From an uncultured Flavobacteriaceae bacterium (GTDB taxonomy: Bacteria; Bacteroidota; Bacteroidia; Flavobacteriales; Flavobacteriaceae), in the NCBI GenBank assembly GCA_947311635.1, contig CAMZLD010000120.1, positions 1 to 41,160 on the forward strand: DNA of 41,160 bases. The letters are read 5' to 3'. The position numbers were made by a program, and so were the translations under genes. The number at the start of each line of letters is the position of its first letter. The first letter of the stretch is position 1. The notes under the pieces are model-generated. The model made no database searches, had not been told where the DNA came from, and was given only the letters and a program-made list of their open reading frames with translations. This document shows, piece by piece, positions 19,162 to 29,019 of the stretch.

Positions 19162-20511
19162 TTATTTTTTTGACCAATTATTTTTAAATTCACAATCGAC
19201 ATTTTCACCATTTAGCTTAATGTATGTGTCTTTAATTTTATCTGTATTCCATTTTTCTATGGTTTCTTCTTTTTTCTTTAGTAAGGCCATTTTTTGAATT
19301 TTAACATAATCTTTTACAAAATCTGCTGTATGAGCTTCTGTTTTATCTTTCATCAAGATAATTTTAAACATTTTAGGACCTCCTCTTTCTTGATCAAAAA
19401 AGGGTTCTGTTATATCGCCTTTGTTTAAATTTACCACTCTATCATACAAACTCGGGTCCATTCTTGTTAATTCAAAATGTGTATCTTGTGTATATGGGTT
19501 TATGATAACACCTTTATTATTTTTTGTTGATTTATCATTAGAAAATTCGGCTACAGCTTCTTCAAAAGTAATAGAACCATCTAACACTCTTTTTCTAATT
19601 TTTTCTAATTGTTCTTTAGATTTTGAAACTTCTTCTTCATCTATATCTGGTTGAATTAAAATATGGCGTGCATCTACTTCTTGACCTCTAATTTTTTCTA
19701 CTTTAATAATATGATAGCCAAAATCTGTCTTAAAAGGTTCTGACACTTCACCTTCGGCAAGACTAAATGCAACTTCTTTAAATTCTTTAATAAACTGCCC
19801 ATCTCTTTGTACCTGATACAAACCTCCGTTTTGTGAAACGCCAGGATCATCTGATTCTAACATGGCTTTTAAACGCATGCTAGCTCCATCTTCTATTTGC
19901 TTTTTTAAATCTTTAAGCTTGGCAATAACACGTTGTACTTCCTCTTTGGTAGGTTCTATATGTAAAACAATTTGAGCCAATTCTATTTCAGATCCAAATT
20001 CTGGTAGATTATCTGCTTGTTTTAAGGTATTAAAATAGTTTTTAACTTCATCTGGAGTAACACTTACTTTACTAACAATTGCTTCTTTTTCGCCTTGAAT
20101 TAACAACTGTTCTCTTTGTATGGTACCTAATTCTTTTTTTAAATCAGATTCATCATTAAAGCCATAAAATTCTACAACCTTATCTAAAGAGCCAAGTTGT
20201 TGGGTGAAATTTGCAATAATTCTATCTACTTCGCCATCAACTCTTGCTTCTGAAATTTCAATACTATCTATTACAGCATGATGTGCCATTAATTTTTGTG
20301 TCATTATTTCTTCTAACATTTCGCAACGTGAAATATCAATTTTACCTTCACTTCTTAAGTTAATTTCTTTTTGAAATTTTTCAATATCAGAATCTAATAC
20401 GATGTTTTTTCCTACTACTACAGCAACACCATCTACTTTTATTTTATCTTGTGCAAAGCTTGTTTTTACGATTAGCAATAAAAGAATTGCTATAATTACT
20501 TGTTTATTCAT
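19162..20511 (-). CDS. Peptidylprolyl isomerase, SurA-like periplasmic chaperone
   Basis: Signal peptide MNKQVIIAILLLLIVKTSFAQ; parvulin motifs ELAQIVLHI...GGLYQVQRDGQFIKEFKEVAFSLAEGEVSEPFKTDFGYHIIKVE; second RHILI repeat. Confidence 0.9.
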   Translation of the reverse strand: MNKQVIIAILLLLIVKTSFAQDKIKVDGVAVVVGKNIVLDSDIEKFQKEINLRSEGKIDISRCEMLEEIMTQKLMAHHAVIDSIEISEARVDGEVDRIIANFTQQLGSLDKVVEFYGFNDESDLKKELGTIQREQLLIQGEKEAIVSKVSVTPDEVKNYFNTLKQADNLPEFGSEIELAQIVLHIEPTKEEVQRVIAKLKDLKKQIEDGASMRLKAMLESDDPGVSQNGGLYQVQRDGQFIKEFKEVAFSLAEGEVSEPFKTDFGYHIIKVEKIRGQEVDARHILIQPDIDEEEVSKSKEQLEKIRKRVLDGSITFEEAVAEFSNDKSTKNNKGVIINPYTQDTHFELTRMDPSLYDRVVNLNKGDITEPFFDQERGGPKMFKIILMKDKTEAHTADFVKDYVKIQKMALLKKKEETIEKWNTDKIKDTYIKLNGENVDCEFKNNWSKK

Positions 20512-20512
20512 T

Positions 20513-21364
20513 TTAATATTGTTCAAAATTTTTACTGTTAATGGCATCTTCTACCAATGTCTGCTCTATTTTTCTTATTAATTCTAATTTTCTTTGGTAT
20601 AAAATTAGTTGTTTTATTGTGGGTGCAATATAACTAATTGGCGCTATTTGGTGCTGTTTTAATACATCTTTTATAGTGACCAAATAGACGCCTGTAGAAT
20701 CTGATAATTTTACGAATTTATTTTTCTGTAAAAGGCTTGATTTAGGTATTGATGTCAAAGGTGGAATTTCTTTTAAAAGATCTGTATATTTTATCCAGAT
20801 TGTATCATTTAAATGAAACGTTTTTAGTTCTAATTCTCTTAATTTTAACATTTCTAAATCCTTCTCTTTAGAAGATTTAAACAATCTAATCAACTTTGTT
20901 TTTTCTAGTATATCATTGTCAAAGTGTAGATATCTAAATTTAACTAGTATTTCTTTAAGTTTAAAATTTTCTTTATTTAATTGGTAATAATCATTTATCT
21001 CTTGTGTATCAACATTTGTATTTAGCTCTTGATTTATCAATGCTTCTTTATAAGCATTGATAAATAAATCATCACGATATGTTTTTACTAAATTATCAAA
21101 AGATTGCTCTTTTTCAGAAAGATTCATTTCTGCTTTATACAATAACACTTCATGCTTTGCCCAAGAGTTTATATAATTTTTTACAAACAATAAACTGTCT
21201 TCTTTAGTAAGATTTTTAGGAAGTACTTTTGCTATATCTTTTTTGTACAAGTACGTATTATACACTTTTGCAACTGCATTGGTTGTATCTGCTTTTTTTA
21301 TTGCAAAATACTTACAAGAAAAAATTGAACTTAAAATTAATATGTAAAAAATAAATCTCTTCAA
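20513..21364 (-). CDS. SurA/PpiC-related lipoprotein
   Basis: TTG start at 21364 gives MKRFIFYILILSSIFSCKYF lipoprotein signal; located between two parvulin genes. The track start (GTG, 21421) overlaps the upstream CDS. Confidence 0.65.
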   Translation of the reverse strand: MKRFIFYILILSSIFSCKYFAIKKADTTNAVAKVYNTYLYKKDIAKVLPKNLTKEDSLLFVKNYINSWAKHEVLLYKAEMNLSEKEQSFDNLVKTYRDDLFINAYKEALINQELNTNVDTQEINDYYQLNKENFKLKEILVKFRYLHFDNDILEKTKLIRLFKSSKEKDLEMLKLRELELKTFHLNDTIWIKYTDLLKEIPPLTSIPKSSLLQKNKFVKLSDSTGVYLVTIKDVLKQHQIAPISYIAPTIKQLILYQRKLELIRKIEQTLVEDAINSKNFEQY

Positions 21365-21365
21365 A

Positions 21366-23237
21366 CTACTTAGCGTATTTTTTAACAATCTTTTTAAGCA
21401 ATTTCTTGTCGATTTTGACACTATATTTTTCTCGCAGTTCTGCTATCCAATTTTGCTCTAACTCTTTTTGAAAATCACTAATTACAATCCCTTTAATTTC
21501 TTTTAGCTTTTTTGTTTGTGCGGGTAATATAGCAGCTACTAAGACAACTACAAAATGCTGATTGTCTTTATAAATTTTAGAAACACCTAGTTTGGGTATA
21601 AAATTTTGGGGTAGTTGCTTGCTTGTAATTTCATAAACGCCATCGTTAAAGATAATATTGCTAGTATCAATGCTATTAGATATTTTTTCGACTGTCATTC
21701 CTTTTGTTAAAAAGGTATGTATATTTTTTGCTGTTTCTAGGTCTTTACAAATTGCCATATTTACCTTTACACGCTTGTTCCATTTATATTGGTCTGCATG
21801 TTTTGCAAAATAATTTTGAAGCGCTATAGAATCATTAGAAGCATCCCATATTTTTTTCTGAAGCAAATCAAATAATAAAAGTCCGTCTTTATATTCATTT
21901 AGTATGAATGCAAATTCTTTATTGTATTTTTCTAGATGATCACTATAATAGGTAAGAATCTGCGCGTTTTTAAATTTTTCGAAGTTTGCTCTATTTGGCG
22001 TTGCTCTTCTTCTAATTAAAGGTAAAAGATAGGCTCTTGAAGAAATGTCTTTGTCGTTTATTTTAAAAATAGAAGGTGCGTCTAGAAAGTGTTTTACTTT
22101 TTTAGAAATAAAAATACTGTCTAATAAAGTTGTGTTTTCTGTAATTTTAAATTTTTTCTTTAATTTATCTATTAAAGAGTTTGCAATTAATTGCGAACGT
22201 GCGTCTTTTTCAATTTTTTTAATTAAAATTGGCTTTAACGCTTTAAAACTTGGAATCTCGTATTTTTTTAATAATTTAATAATATGATATCCGTATTTGG
22301 TTGTAAAAGGTTTCGAAATTTCGTTTTCTTTGGTCAAAGCAAAAGCCACATCTTCAAAAGATTTTACCATATTTCCAGAGCTAAATTTACGTAACTTCCC
22401 TCCTTTTAATGCGCTGGCTTTATCTTCAGAAAACTTTGAAGCATAATACTCAAACTTTCCTTCTTTTAGAACATCTTTATATATTTTATTAATTTTCAGT
22501 TCATTTTCTTTGGTAACACCTTTTAACATAATGTGGGCAACTTCTACCTCTCCTTTTGAAGGACGAATATCATTCACCTTGACTATATGGTAACCAAAAC
22601 GTGTTTTAAAAGGCTTAGATATAGTGCCTTTTTTTGTTGTATAACTAGCCGTTTCAAAAGGATAAACCATTCTAAATGCATTAAAATAACCTAAATTTCC
22701 GCCATTTTCTTTTACAGAAGGGTCTTCAGAATATTTTTTGGCAATGGCACTAAAATCTTTTCCGCTAAGAAGCTCTTTTCGAGCTTTCATAATTTTAGTA
22801 TATGCTTTTAAGGTGTCACTTGGCAAAGCATTTTGCTTTACCATAATTAAAATATGACTTACGTTTACATCTTTTATGGTACGCTCATAAGCTTCTTTTA
22901 CCAAGGCATTGGTTATTTTTTTATCTTTTAAAAAGGGTTTTGATAGTTGTTTTTTATATGAAGCCAACTCTCGTTTATAACGCGACACTGTGTCTAATCC
23001 CATTTCATAAGCAGCTGCTAATTTTAATTTATAATTGATAAATAAATCCAAATATTTAGTTACATTTTTTTGAGAAGGATCGGTTACTAAATCAATATTT
23101 TTTTCATACACTTTCGAAAATTCAGAAGTATAAATTGGTGTGTTATTAATGGTAACCAAAATTCGGTCTTTTTTTTGAGCTTGTACAGCACTAACAGTCA
23201 GTGCACATAAAATAATAAAGACGTTTTTTAATGTCAT
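21366..23237 (-). CDS. Peptidylprolyl isomerase with two parvulin domains
   Basis: VSHILIMV...GGNLGYFNAFRMVYPFE...FGYHIVKV and AHIMLKGV...GGKLRKFSSGNMVKSFEDVAF...YGYHIIKL. Confidence 0.88.
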   Translation of the reverse strand: MTLKNVFIILCALTVSAVQAQKKDRILVTINNTPIYTSEFSKVYEKNIDLVTDPSQKNVTKYLDLFINYKLKLAAAYEMGLDTVSRYKRELASYKKQLSKPFLKDKKITNALVKEAYERTIKDVNVSHILIMVKQNALPSDTLKAYTKIMKARKELLSGKDFSAIAKKYSEDPSVKENGGNLGYFNAFRMVYPFETASYTTKKGTISKPFKTRFGYHIVKVNDIRPSKGEVEVAHIMLKGVTKENELKINKIYKDVLKEGKFEYYASKFSEDKASALKGGKLRKFSSGNMVKSFEDVAFALTKENEISKPFTTKYGYHIIKLLKKYEIPSFKALKPILIKKIEKDARSQLIANSLIDKLKKKFKITENTTLLDSIFISKKVKHFLDAPSIFKINDKDISSRAYLLPLIRRRATPNRANFEKFKNAQILTYYSDHLEKYNKEFAFILNEYKDGLLLFDLLQKKIWDASNDSIALQNYFAKHADQYKWNKRVKVNMAICKDLETAKNIHTFLTKGMTVEKISNSIDTSNIIFNDGVYEITSKQLPQNFIPKLGVSKIYKDNQHFVVVLVAAILPAQTKKLKEIKGIVISDFQKELEQNWIAELREKYSVKIDKKLLKKIVKKYAK

Positions 23238-23311
23238 AAAGAAATACTTTTTATTGAAAATTTTTAAGGGTGCAATTTATTTTTATTTTTCGGCTTTTGT
23301 TGTTAAAAAAA

Positions 23312-23593
23312 TCACAAAGATATAATACCTTTTATCTTACCAGCTTCTAGATATTTATTTATAATATCGTCTGCTTTATCCATTATAACATGAATGCTAA
23401 CACTTGTATATTTACCAGTTTTAGATTTCTTTGTTGTTATAACAGCACCATTGTGGTTGAAAATATTTTCGAGTTTTTTAACCTTTTCATTATCTGAAGG
23501 TAAAATAAATTTAAAAAGATATTTTAAAGGAAACGTTGAGGTGTCTTCTAACTGTTCTTTTAATTTTTTATAAAAAGCTTCTTGATCATTCAT
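23312..23593 (-). CDS. DUF493 (YbeD-like) family protein
   Basis: FPLKYLFKFILP...YTSVSIHVIMDKADDIINKY; start at M16 of the listed ORF. Confidence 0.75.
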   Translation of the reverse strand: MNDQEAFYKKLKEQLEDTSTFPLKYLFKFILPSDNEKVKKLENIFNHNGAVITTKKSKTGKYTSVSIHVIMDKADDIINKYLEAGKIKGIISL

Positions 23594-23705
23594 ATTTGCA
23601 TCAAAATTTGGTGTACAAAAATACAACATATTCAACAAATAATAAAAAAATGAAAGCTTTTATAGTTTTCATACCAATTTATAAAGAAAACTCTTATTTT
23701 TGTGC

Positions 23706-24233
23706 ATGCAGCAAAAAATCGTCATTTCTGGTGGCCCAGGTACCGGAAAATCTACCATTATAAATTTTTTAAAAAGTGAAGGGCATCAATGCTTAGAAGA
23801 AGTGTCGCGTCATATCATCTTAGATGCGCAAAAAAAGGGCATTGATTTATTTTCTAAAGACCCTATGTTATTTAGCAATTTAATATTAGATGCAAGAATT
23901 TCTCAATTTCACGAAGCAGAACGTGCTAAAAAAGAACTTGTTTTTTTTGATAGAGGATTACCAGATGTTTTTGCATATCTAAATTATATAGATATAAAGT
24001 ACCCAAATCATTTTATAGATCAAAGTGAAAAACACCTTTATCACAAAGTATTTTTAACGCCACCTTGGAAAGAAATTTACACCAATGATAATGAACGTTA
24101 TGAAAATTTTGAACAATCAAAAACCATTCATACATATATCAAACAGGCCTATGAGCAATTGGGCTATAAACCTATAATTATTCCGACAGGAACTATAGAA
24201 GAAAGAGTGGCCTTTATTTTTAAAAATTTATGA
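23706..24233 (+). CDS. NadR/Ttd14-like AAA ATPase
   Basis: IVISGGPGTGKSTIINFL, CLEEVSRHIILDAQKKG, VFFDRGLPDVFAYLNY. Confidence 0.78.
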   Translation: MQQKIVISGGPGTGKSTIINFLKSEGHQCLEEVSRHIILDAQKKGIDLFSKDPMLFSNLILDARISQFHEAERAKKELVFFDRGLPDVFAYLNYIDIKYPNHFIDQSEKHLYHKVFLTPPWKEIYTNDNERYENFEQSKTIHTYIKQAYEQLGYKPIIIPTGTIEERVAFIFKNL

Positions 24234-26134
24234 TATCTTCTGAAGATATTTTACTAAAGTATTGGAAACACAAAAGCTTTAGGCTACAACAAAAACAAAT
24301 TATTGAAAGTGTTTTAGAGGGTAATGACACCATTGCTTTATTACCAACTGGTGGTGGAAAATCTGTTTGCTATCAAGTACCAGCAATGCAAAAAAAAGGT
24401 GTTTGCATCGTAATTTCTCCTTTAATTGCTTTGATGAAAGACCAAGTAACTAGTTTACAAACAAAAGACATTAAAGCCGTTGCTTTAACTTCTGAATTAA
24501 ACATAGAAGATACCATCATTGCCTTTGATAATTTACAATTTGGAAATTACAAATTTGTTTATCTTTCTCCAGAAAAATTACAATCACCACTCATTTTAGA
24601 AAAATTAAAGCAATTATCTATTAACCTTATTGCCATTGATGAAGCGCATTGTATTTCAACTTGGGGGCATGATTTTAGACCCAGTTATTTAAAATTAAAA
24701 ATACTTAAAGAACTTTTTAGCAAAATACCAATTCTTGCATTAACAGCTACAGCAACAACACAAGTTATAGAAGACATTCGTTCAGAAATAAACCTAAAAG
24801 AACCAACAATTTTTAAGTCTTCATTTTACAGAAAAAATATTGCATACCATGTTTTAAAAACCGAAGACACCTTAACTACCTTGGTCAATCTTCTTAAGAA
24901 ACATCAAACCAAACCAAGTATTATTTTTGTAAATACCAGAAAAAAAACACAACAAATACAGTTATTACTTCAAAAAAAAGGACTTCAATCGAGCTATTAT
25001 CATGGTGGATTATCAAACATTGAAAAAGAAAAAGCGTACAATGATTGGTTTTTAGAAAAAAAGAAAATCATGGTAGCAACCAATGCATTTGGCATGGGAA
25101 TTGACAAGAATAATGTAGCCATTATTATCCATCTTCATATTCCTCTAAGCATTGAAAATTACATGCAAGAATCTGGTAGAGCCGGCAGAGACAATTGCCT
25201 TTCAAATGCGCTTATTTTAATTCATACCGCTTCTGCAGTAACCACAAAAAACACATTACAAAAAAACCTGCCTGATATTCCGTTTTTCAAATTGGTTTAT
25301 AAGAACATAAATAATTATTTTCAAATTAGTTTGGGCGAAACACTGAATCACTCTCAGCCTTTTGACCTACATGCATTTTGTGCTCATTTTAAATTGCCTA
25401 TTTTAAAAACAATACATGCGCTACAAATGTTAGAAAATTTAGAAATTATTAGCTATCAACAACACGCCAATAGCCAATCAATTTTAAAATTTAAAATAGG
25501 AGCCAATGAAATATTAAGCTATACGAACGCATATAGCCAGTATCAAAAAGTCATTAAATTATTATTAAGAAGTTATGGCGGTATTATAAACAACCCTACA
25601 ACAATAAATGAAACCTACTTAGCCTCTAAACTCGATATTTCAAAAAAACAACTACAAACTACTTTAGAAATCTTAAAAAAAGAAAACATCATAGTGTATA
25701 AAAAAGCAATTCAAACAGCTTTAATAACATTTTTAGTACCAAGAGATGATAATAGAACCATTTATGCTGTACAACACAAAATAACAGCTGCCAACCAACG
25801 TAAAATAGACAAGGTTAATGCAATGATTAATTATGTTAAAGACGAATCAACATGCCGAAGCAAGCAATTGGTTTCGTATTTTGGAGAAGCGCTTAAGAAT
25901 GATTGTGGAATCTGTGATGTTTGCAAAAAAAAAGGATTACAAAAAACTTTAAGTTTTGACGAATTAGCATTAAAAATTACTTCTTTATTAAAAGCACATA
26001 AAGCTTTAAATTCTAAAGAAATCAGCATCCATTTAAATACTACTAAAGAAAACACCTTAATTGTTTTACAAATGTTATTAGAAAAAAATATAATAAGCTT
26101 AAATTCGCAACATCAATTTAGCATTATTCTATGA
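24230..26134 (+). CDS. recQ: RecQ family ATP-dependent DNA helicase
   Basis: ALLPTGGGKSVCYQVPA, IDEAHCISTWGHDFRPSY, TNAFGMGIDKNNV, QESGRAGRD, CGICDVC zinc motif. Confidence 0.93.
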   Translation: MISSEDILLKYWKHKSFRLQQKQIIESVLEGNDTIALLPTGGGKSVCYQVPAMQKKGVCIVISPLIALMKDQVTSLQTKDIKAVALTSELNIEDTIIAFDNLQFGNYKFVYLSPEKLQSPLILEKLKQLSINLIAIDEAHCISTWGHDFRPSYLKLKILKELFSKIPILALTATATTQVIEDIRSEINLKEPTIFKSSFYRKNIAYHVLKTEDTLTTLVNLLKKHQTKPSIIFVNTRKKTQQIQLLLQKKGLQSSYYHGGLSNIEKEKAYNDWFLEKKKIMVATNAFGMGIDKNNVAIIIHLHIPLSIENYMQESGRAGRDNCLSNALILIHTASAVTTKNTLQKNLPDIPFFKLVYKNINNYFQISLGETLNHSQPFDLHAFCAHFKLPILKTIHALQMLENLEIISYQQHANSQSILKFKIGANEILSYTNAYSQYQKVIKLLLRSYGGIINNPTTINETYLASKLDISKKQLQTTLEILKKENIIVYKKAIQTALITFLVPRDDNRTIYAVQHKITAANQRKIDKVNAMINYVKDESTCRSKQLVSYFGEALKNDCGICDVCKKKGLQKTLSFDELALKITSLLKAHKALNSKEISIHLNTTKENTLIVLQMLLEKNIISLNSQHQFSIIL

Positions 26135-27075
26135 AAGCATTACGTATCGTATTTATGGGCACACCAGATTTTGCTGTGGCAACACTGGCTGCATTATTAA
26201 AAACAAAGCATCAGGTTGTTGGGGTAATAACAGCGCCAGACAAACCAGCAGGAAGAGGACGGAAAATACAACAATCTGCCGTTAAAAAATTTGCTTTAGA
26301 GCATGGGTTAAACATTTTACAGCCCACAAATTTAAAAAACGAACAATTTTTAAAACAACTAAAATCATTACAAGCCAACTTACAAATTGTGGCAGCTTTT
26401 AGAATGCTTCCAACGAGCGTTTGGAAAATGCCAACCTACGGAACTTTTAATTTGCATGCATCATTGTTACCAGACTACAGAGGTGCAGCTCCAATTCATT
26501 GGGCAATAATTAATGGCGAAAAGAAAACAGGTGTAACTACTTTTTTTATAGATGAAAAAATTGATACAGGAGAAGTTATACTACAAAAGAAAATTAAAAT
26601 CTCAAAAACAACTACTGTAGGAGAGCTACATGATGCTTTAATGATTATTGGTAGTAAATTAGTTGTTAAAACAACACATTTAATTGCTAAAGGTAAAGTA
26701 AGTACAATAAAACAACCCAATAGTAGTACAAAAAAAGCACCCAAATTATTTTCTGAAAACTGTAAAATAGACTGGAATGTTTCTAGAAAAAATATTTACA
26801 ATAAAATTAGAGGTTTAAACCCCTTTCCTACTGCTTGGACAAACTTGCATCAAAAAGGAACAATTACTAGTCTTAAAATTTATGATGTTGAAAAAATTAA
26901 AGAGCAGCATAATTTTTCATTTGGAAGTATCATAACAACAAAAAATGAAATTAGAATTGCAGTTAAAAAAGGGTTTATTAACATTAAGACCTTAAAACTA
27001 TCTGGAAAGCGTAAAATGGATGCTAAAAGCTTACTCAATGGCTTTGTATTTGATAAAGATGCGTATTTACTTTAA
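26131..27075 (+). CDS. fmt: Methionyl-tRNA formyltransferase
   Basis: RIVFMGTPDFAV, TAPDKPAGRGRKIQ, NLHASLLPDYRGAAPIHWAIINGEKKTGVTTFFID. Confidence 0.95.
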   Translation: MKALRIVFMGTPDFAVATLAALLKTKHQVVGVITAPDKPAGRGRKIQQSAVKKFALEHGLNILQPTNLKNEQFLKQLKSLQANLQIVAAFRMLPTSVWKMPTYGTFNLHASLLPDYRGAAPIHWAIINGEKKTGVTTFFIDEKIDTGEVILQKKIKISKTTTVGELHDALMIIGSKLVVKTTHLIAKGKVSTIKQPNSSTKKAPKLFSENCKIDWNVSRKNIYNKIRGLNPFPTAWTNLHQKGTITSLKIYDVEKIKEQHNFSFGSIITTKNEIRIAVKKGFINIKTLKLSGKRKMDAKSLLNGFVFDKDAYLL

Positions 27076-27179
27076 GCCTTTATTAACAAGGTTTAACAAA
27101 GATAGACACCATATATCCCCAGGTTATTAACAATTTAGGGGTATTTATTAACAAAATACTGTTTTTTTTAGGGTAAAAC

Positions 27180-27209
27180 TTGCGTAAACCCTTATTACTG
27201 CTATATTTG
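27180..27209 (+). promoter_or_regulatory. Bacteroidetes-type promoter (-33 TTG / -7 TATATTTG) upstream of HU gene
   Basis: TTG 27180-27182, 19-nt spacer, TATATTTG 27202-27209. Confidence 0.65.
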
Positions 27210-27259
27210 TTGTGCTATTAATAGCGAATTATGTTTAACCTTAATAATTAATTAAAATT

Positions 27260-27532
27260 ATGAACAAGTCAGAATTAATCGACGCAATGGCTGCAGATGC
27301 AGGAATTTCAAAAGTAGCTGCTAAAGCTGCGTTAGAATCTTTAACTGATAATGTAACAAAAACTCTTAAAAAAGGAGGAAAAGTTGCATTAGTAGGATGG
27401 GGAACTTGGTCTGTATCTAGAAGAGCAGCAAGAAATGGTAGAAACCCACAAACAGGTGCTACAATCAAAATTAAAGCAAAAAATGTTGTGAAATTTAAAT
27501 CAGGAGCTGGCTTTTCTAAAGCAGTAAACTAA
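27260..27532 (+). CDS. HU family DNA-binding protein
   Basis: MNKSELIDAMAADAGISKVAAKAALESLTDNV...GWGTWSVSRRAARNGRNPQTGATIKI. Confidence 0.96.
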   Translation: MNKSELIDAMAADAGISKVAAKAALESLTDNVTKTLKKGGKVALVGWGTWSVSRRAARNGRNPQTGATIKIKAKNVVKFKSGAGFSKAVN

Positions 27533-27552
27533 TTTAAAACAACAATCGTTTT

Positions 27553-27583
27553 AAAACTTCCTTTTTAAAGGAAGTTTTTTTTT
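27553..27583 (+). terminator. Terminator after HU gene
   Basis: AAACTTCCTTT-TTA-AAGGAAGTTTTTTTTT. Confidence 0.8.
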
Positions 27584-27622
27584 GTGCCATAAATTATTAT
27601 ATTTACAATATAAAGCAAAATC

Positions 27623-28183
27623 ATGGTAAGTTTAAATCCACATAAAGGGAGGTTATTGGTTGCAGAACCATCTATTTTAAATGACCAATCATTTAATAGA
27701 TCTATCATTTTTATAACTAAAAACGATACCGATGAAGGCACCATTGGCTTTATCGTTAACAAACCAACTAATTTTGTATTAAGTGACCTCTTACCAGATA
27801 TAGATTGTGACTTTAAGGTATATACTGGTGGTCCTGTATCTTCAGAAAACCTTTACTTTATCCATAAAATACCACATTTAATACCAAATAGCATTGAAGT
27901 TTCTAAAGGTATTTACTGGGCAGGTGATTTTGAAATGATTGTATCGCTATTGAATGAAAAAAAAATAAACCAAGATGATATTCGTTTTTTTCTTGGATAT
28001 TCTGGTTGGGAAGAAAATCAATTAAAAGATGAGTTAGATATTGATTCTTGGGTTGTTGTAGAAAACAATTATGCCAATATCTTAAATATGGATGCTTCAG
28101 AAGCTTGGAAAAAACAACTTATTGAATTTGGTGGAAAATATCAAATTTGGGCAAATGCCCCAAAAAACCCAAGCTTAAATTAA
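27623..28183 (+). CDS. YqgE/AlgH family protein
   Basis: GRLLVAEPSILNDQSFNRSIIFIT, GTIGFIVNKPTN, GYSGWEENQLKDEL. Confidence 0.92.
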   Translation: MVSLNPHKGRLLVAEPSILNDQSFNRSIIFITKNDTDEGTIGFIVNKPTNFVLSDLLPDIDCDFKVYTGGPVSSENLYFIHKIPHLIPNSIEVSKGIYWAGDFEMIVSLLNEKKINQDDIRFFLGYSGWEENQLKDELDIDSWVVVENNYANILNMDASEAWKKQLIEFGGKYQIWANAPKNPSLN

Positions 28184-29001
28184 AACACCTCTTTCATTAA
28201 TTCTTTTAATGCCAAAGAAGTTTCATTCGAAAATTTTTTCTTTTTATACTGAGTTACTGGCTGTATACCTTGTATGGTGTTTGTAATAAAAATTTCGTCT
28301 GCTTTTTGAATTTCAAAAGGTGATATTTGTGTTTCTTCTATTGTAAACACATCACTCTCAGTAATACTTTCTATTATTTTTTTACGGTAAATACCATTAA
28401 TGCAACCTTCTTCTAGCGCAGGTGTTATGATATGATTTTTTTTAATAAGAAAAATATTTCCGTTAAGTACTTCTGCAACGTGTTTATGATGATTTAACAA
28501 AATACAATTATCAAATCCGTTTTCTGAAGCAAAAACGCTTCCTAAAACATTTATTATTCTATTGGTCGTTTTAATTGTTGATAGTAAGTTAGCTTGTATA
28601 TAAAAATCTTTGTAGAGATCTAATACATAGGGCACAGTGATGTTTATTTTTAAAGGTACGGCTTCAATAATAAAATCAATATCGTTTGTCAATGGCGAAA
28701 AAAAGCCTCCGTCTTTTCTGTAAACCGTAAGACGCACTCTAGCTATTTTATCAATATTATTGGCCTTTATAGTTTTTTTGATTTCATTTTCAAAAAATTC
28801 CAAATTAAAATCCATGGGTACTTCCATTCTTAAAAGATGCATAGATGCCATTAATCTAAAATAATGGTCTTCTAAAAATTGAATGTTGCTATCTATTACT
28901 TTTAAGGTTTCAAAAACGGCATCGCCATATCTAAATGCTCTATTGTCTTTGGTAATAAGTATCTCTGATGAAGCACATATTGCGCCATTAAAATTAATCA
29001 T
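28180..29001 (-). CDS. Class IV aminotransferase (BCAT / aminodeoxychorismate lyase-like)
   Basis: RAFRYGDAVFETLKV, EDHYFRLMASM, EEGCINGIYRKKI, DEIFITNTIQGIQPV. Confidence 0.87.
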   Translation of the reverse strand: MINFNGAICASSEILITKDNRAFRYGDAVFETLKVIDSNIQFLEDHYFRLMASMHLLRMEVPMDFNLEFFENEIKKTIKANNIDKIARVRLTVYRKDGGFFSPLTNDIDFIIEAVPLKINITVPYVLDLYKDFYIQANLLSTIKTTNRIINVLGSVFASENGFDNCILLNHHKHVAEVLNGNIFLIKKNHIITPALEEGCINGIYRKKIIESITESDVFTIEETQISPFEIQKADEIFITNTIQGIQPVTQYKKKKFSNETSLALKELMKEVF

Positions 29002-29019
29002 AGTGGAAATTTAGAAACC

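Noticed and set aside
25925-25933. A9 run in recQ after CDVC as a second slippage site
   Set aside because: The -1 frame stays open for several codons and truncation there would not reproduce a known isoform; homopolymer A-runs are common in this AT-rich coding sequence.
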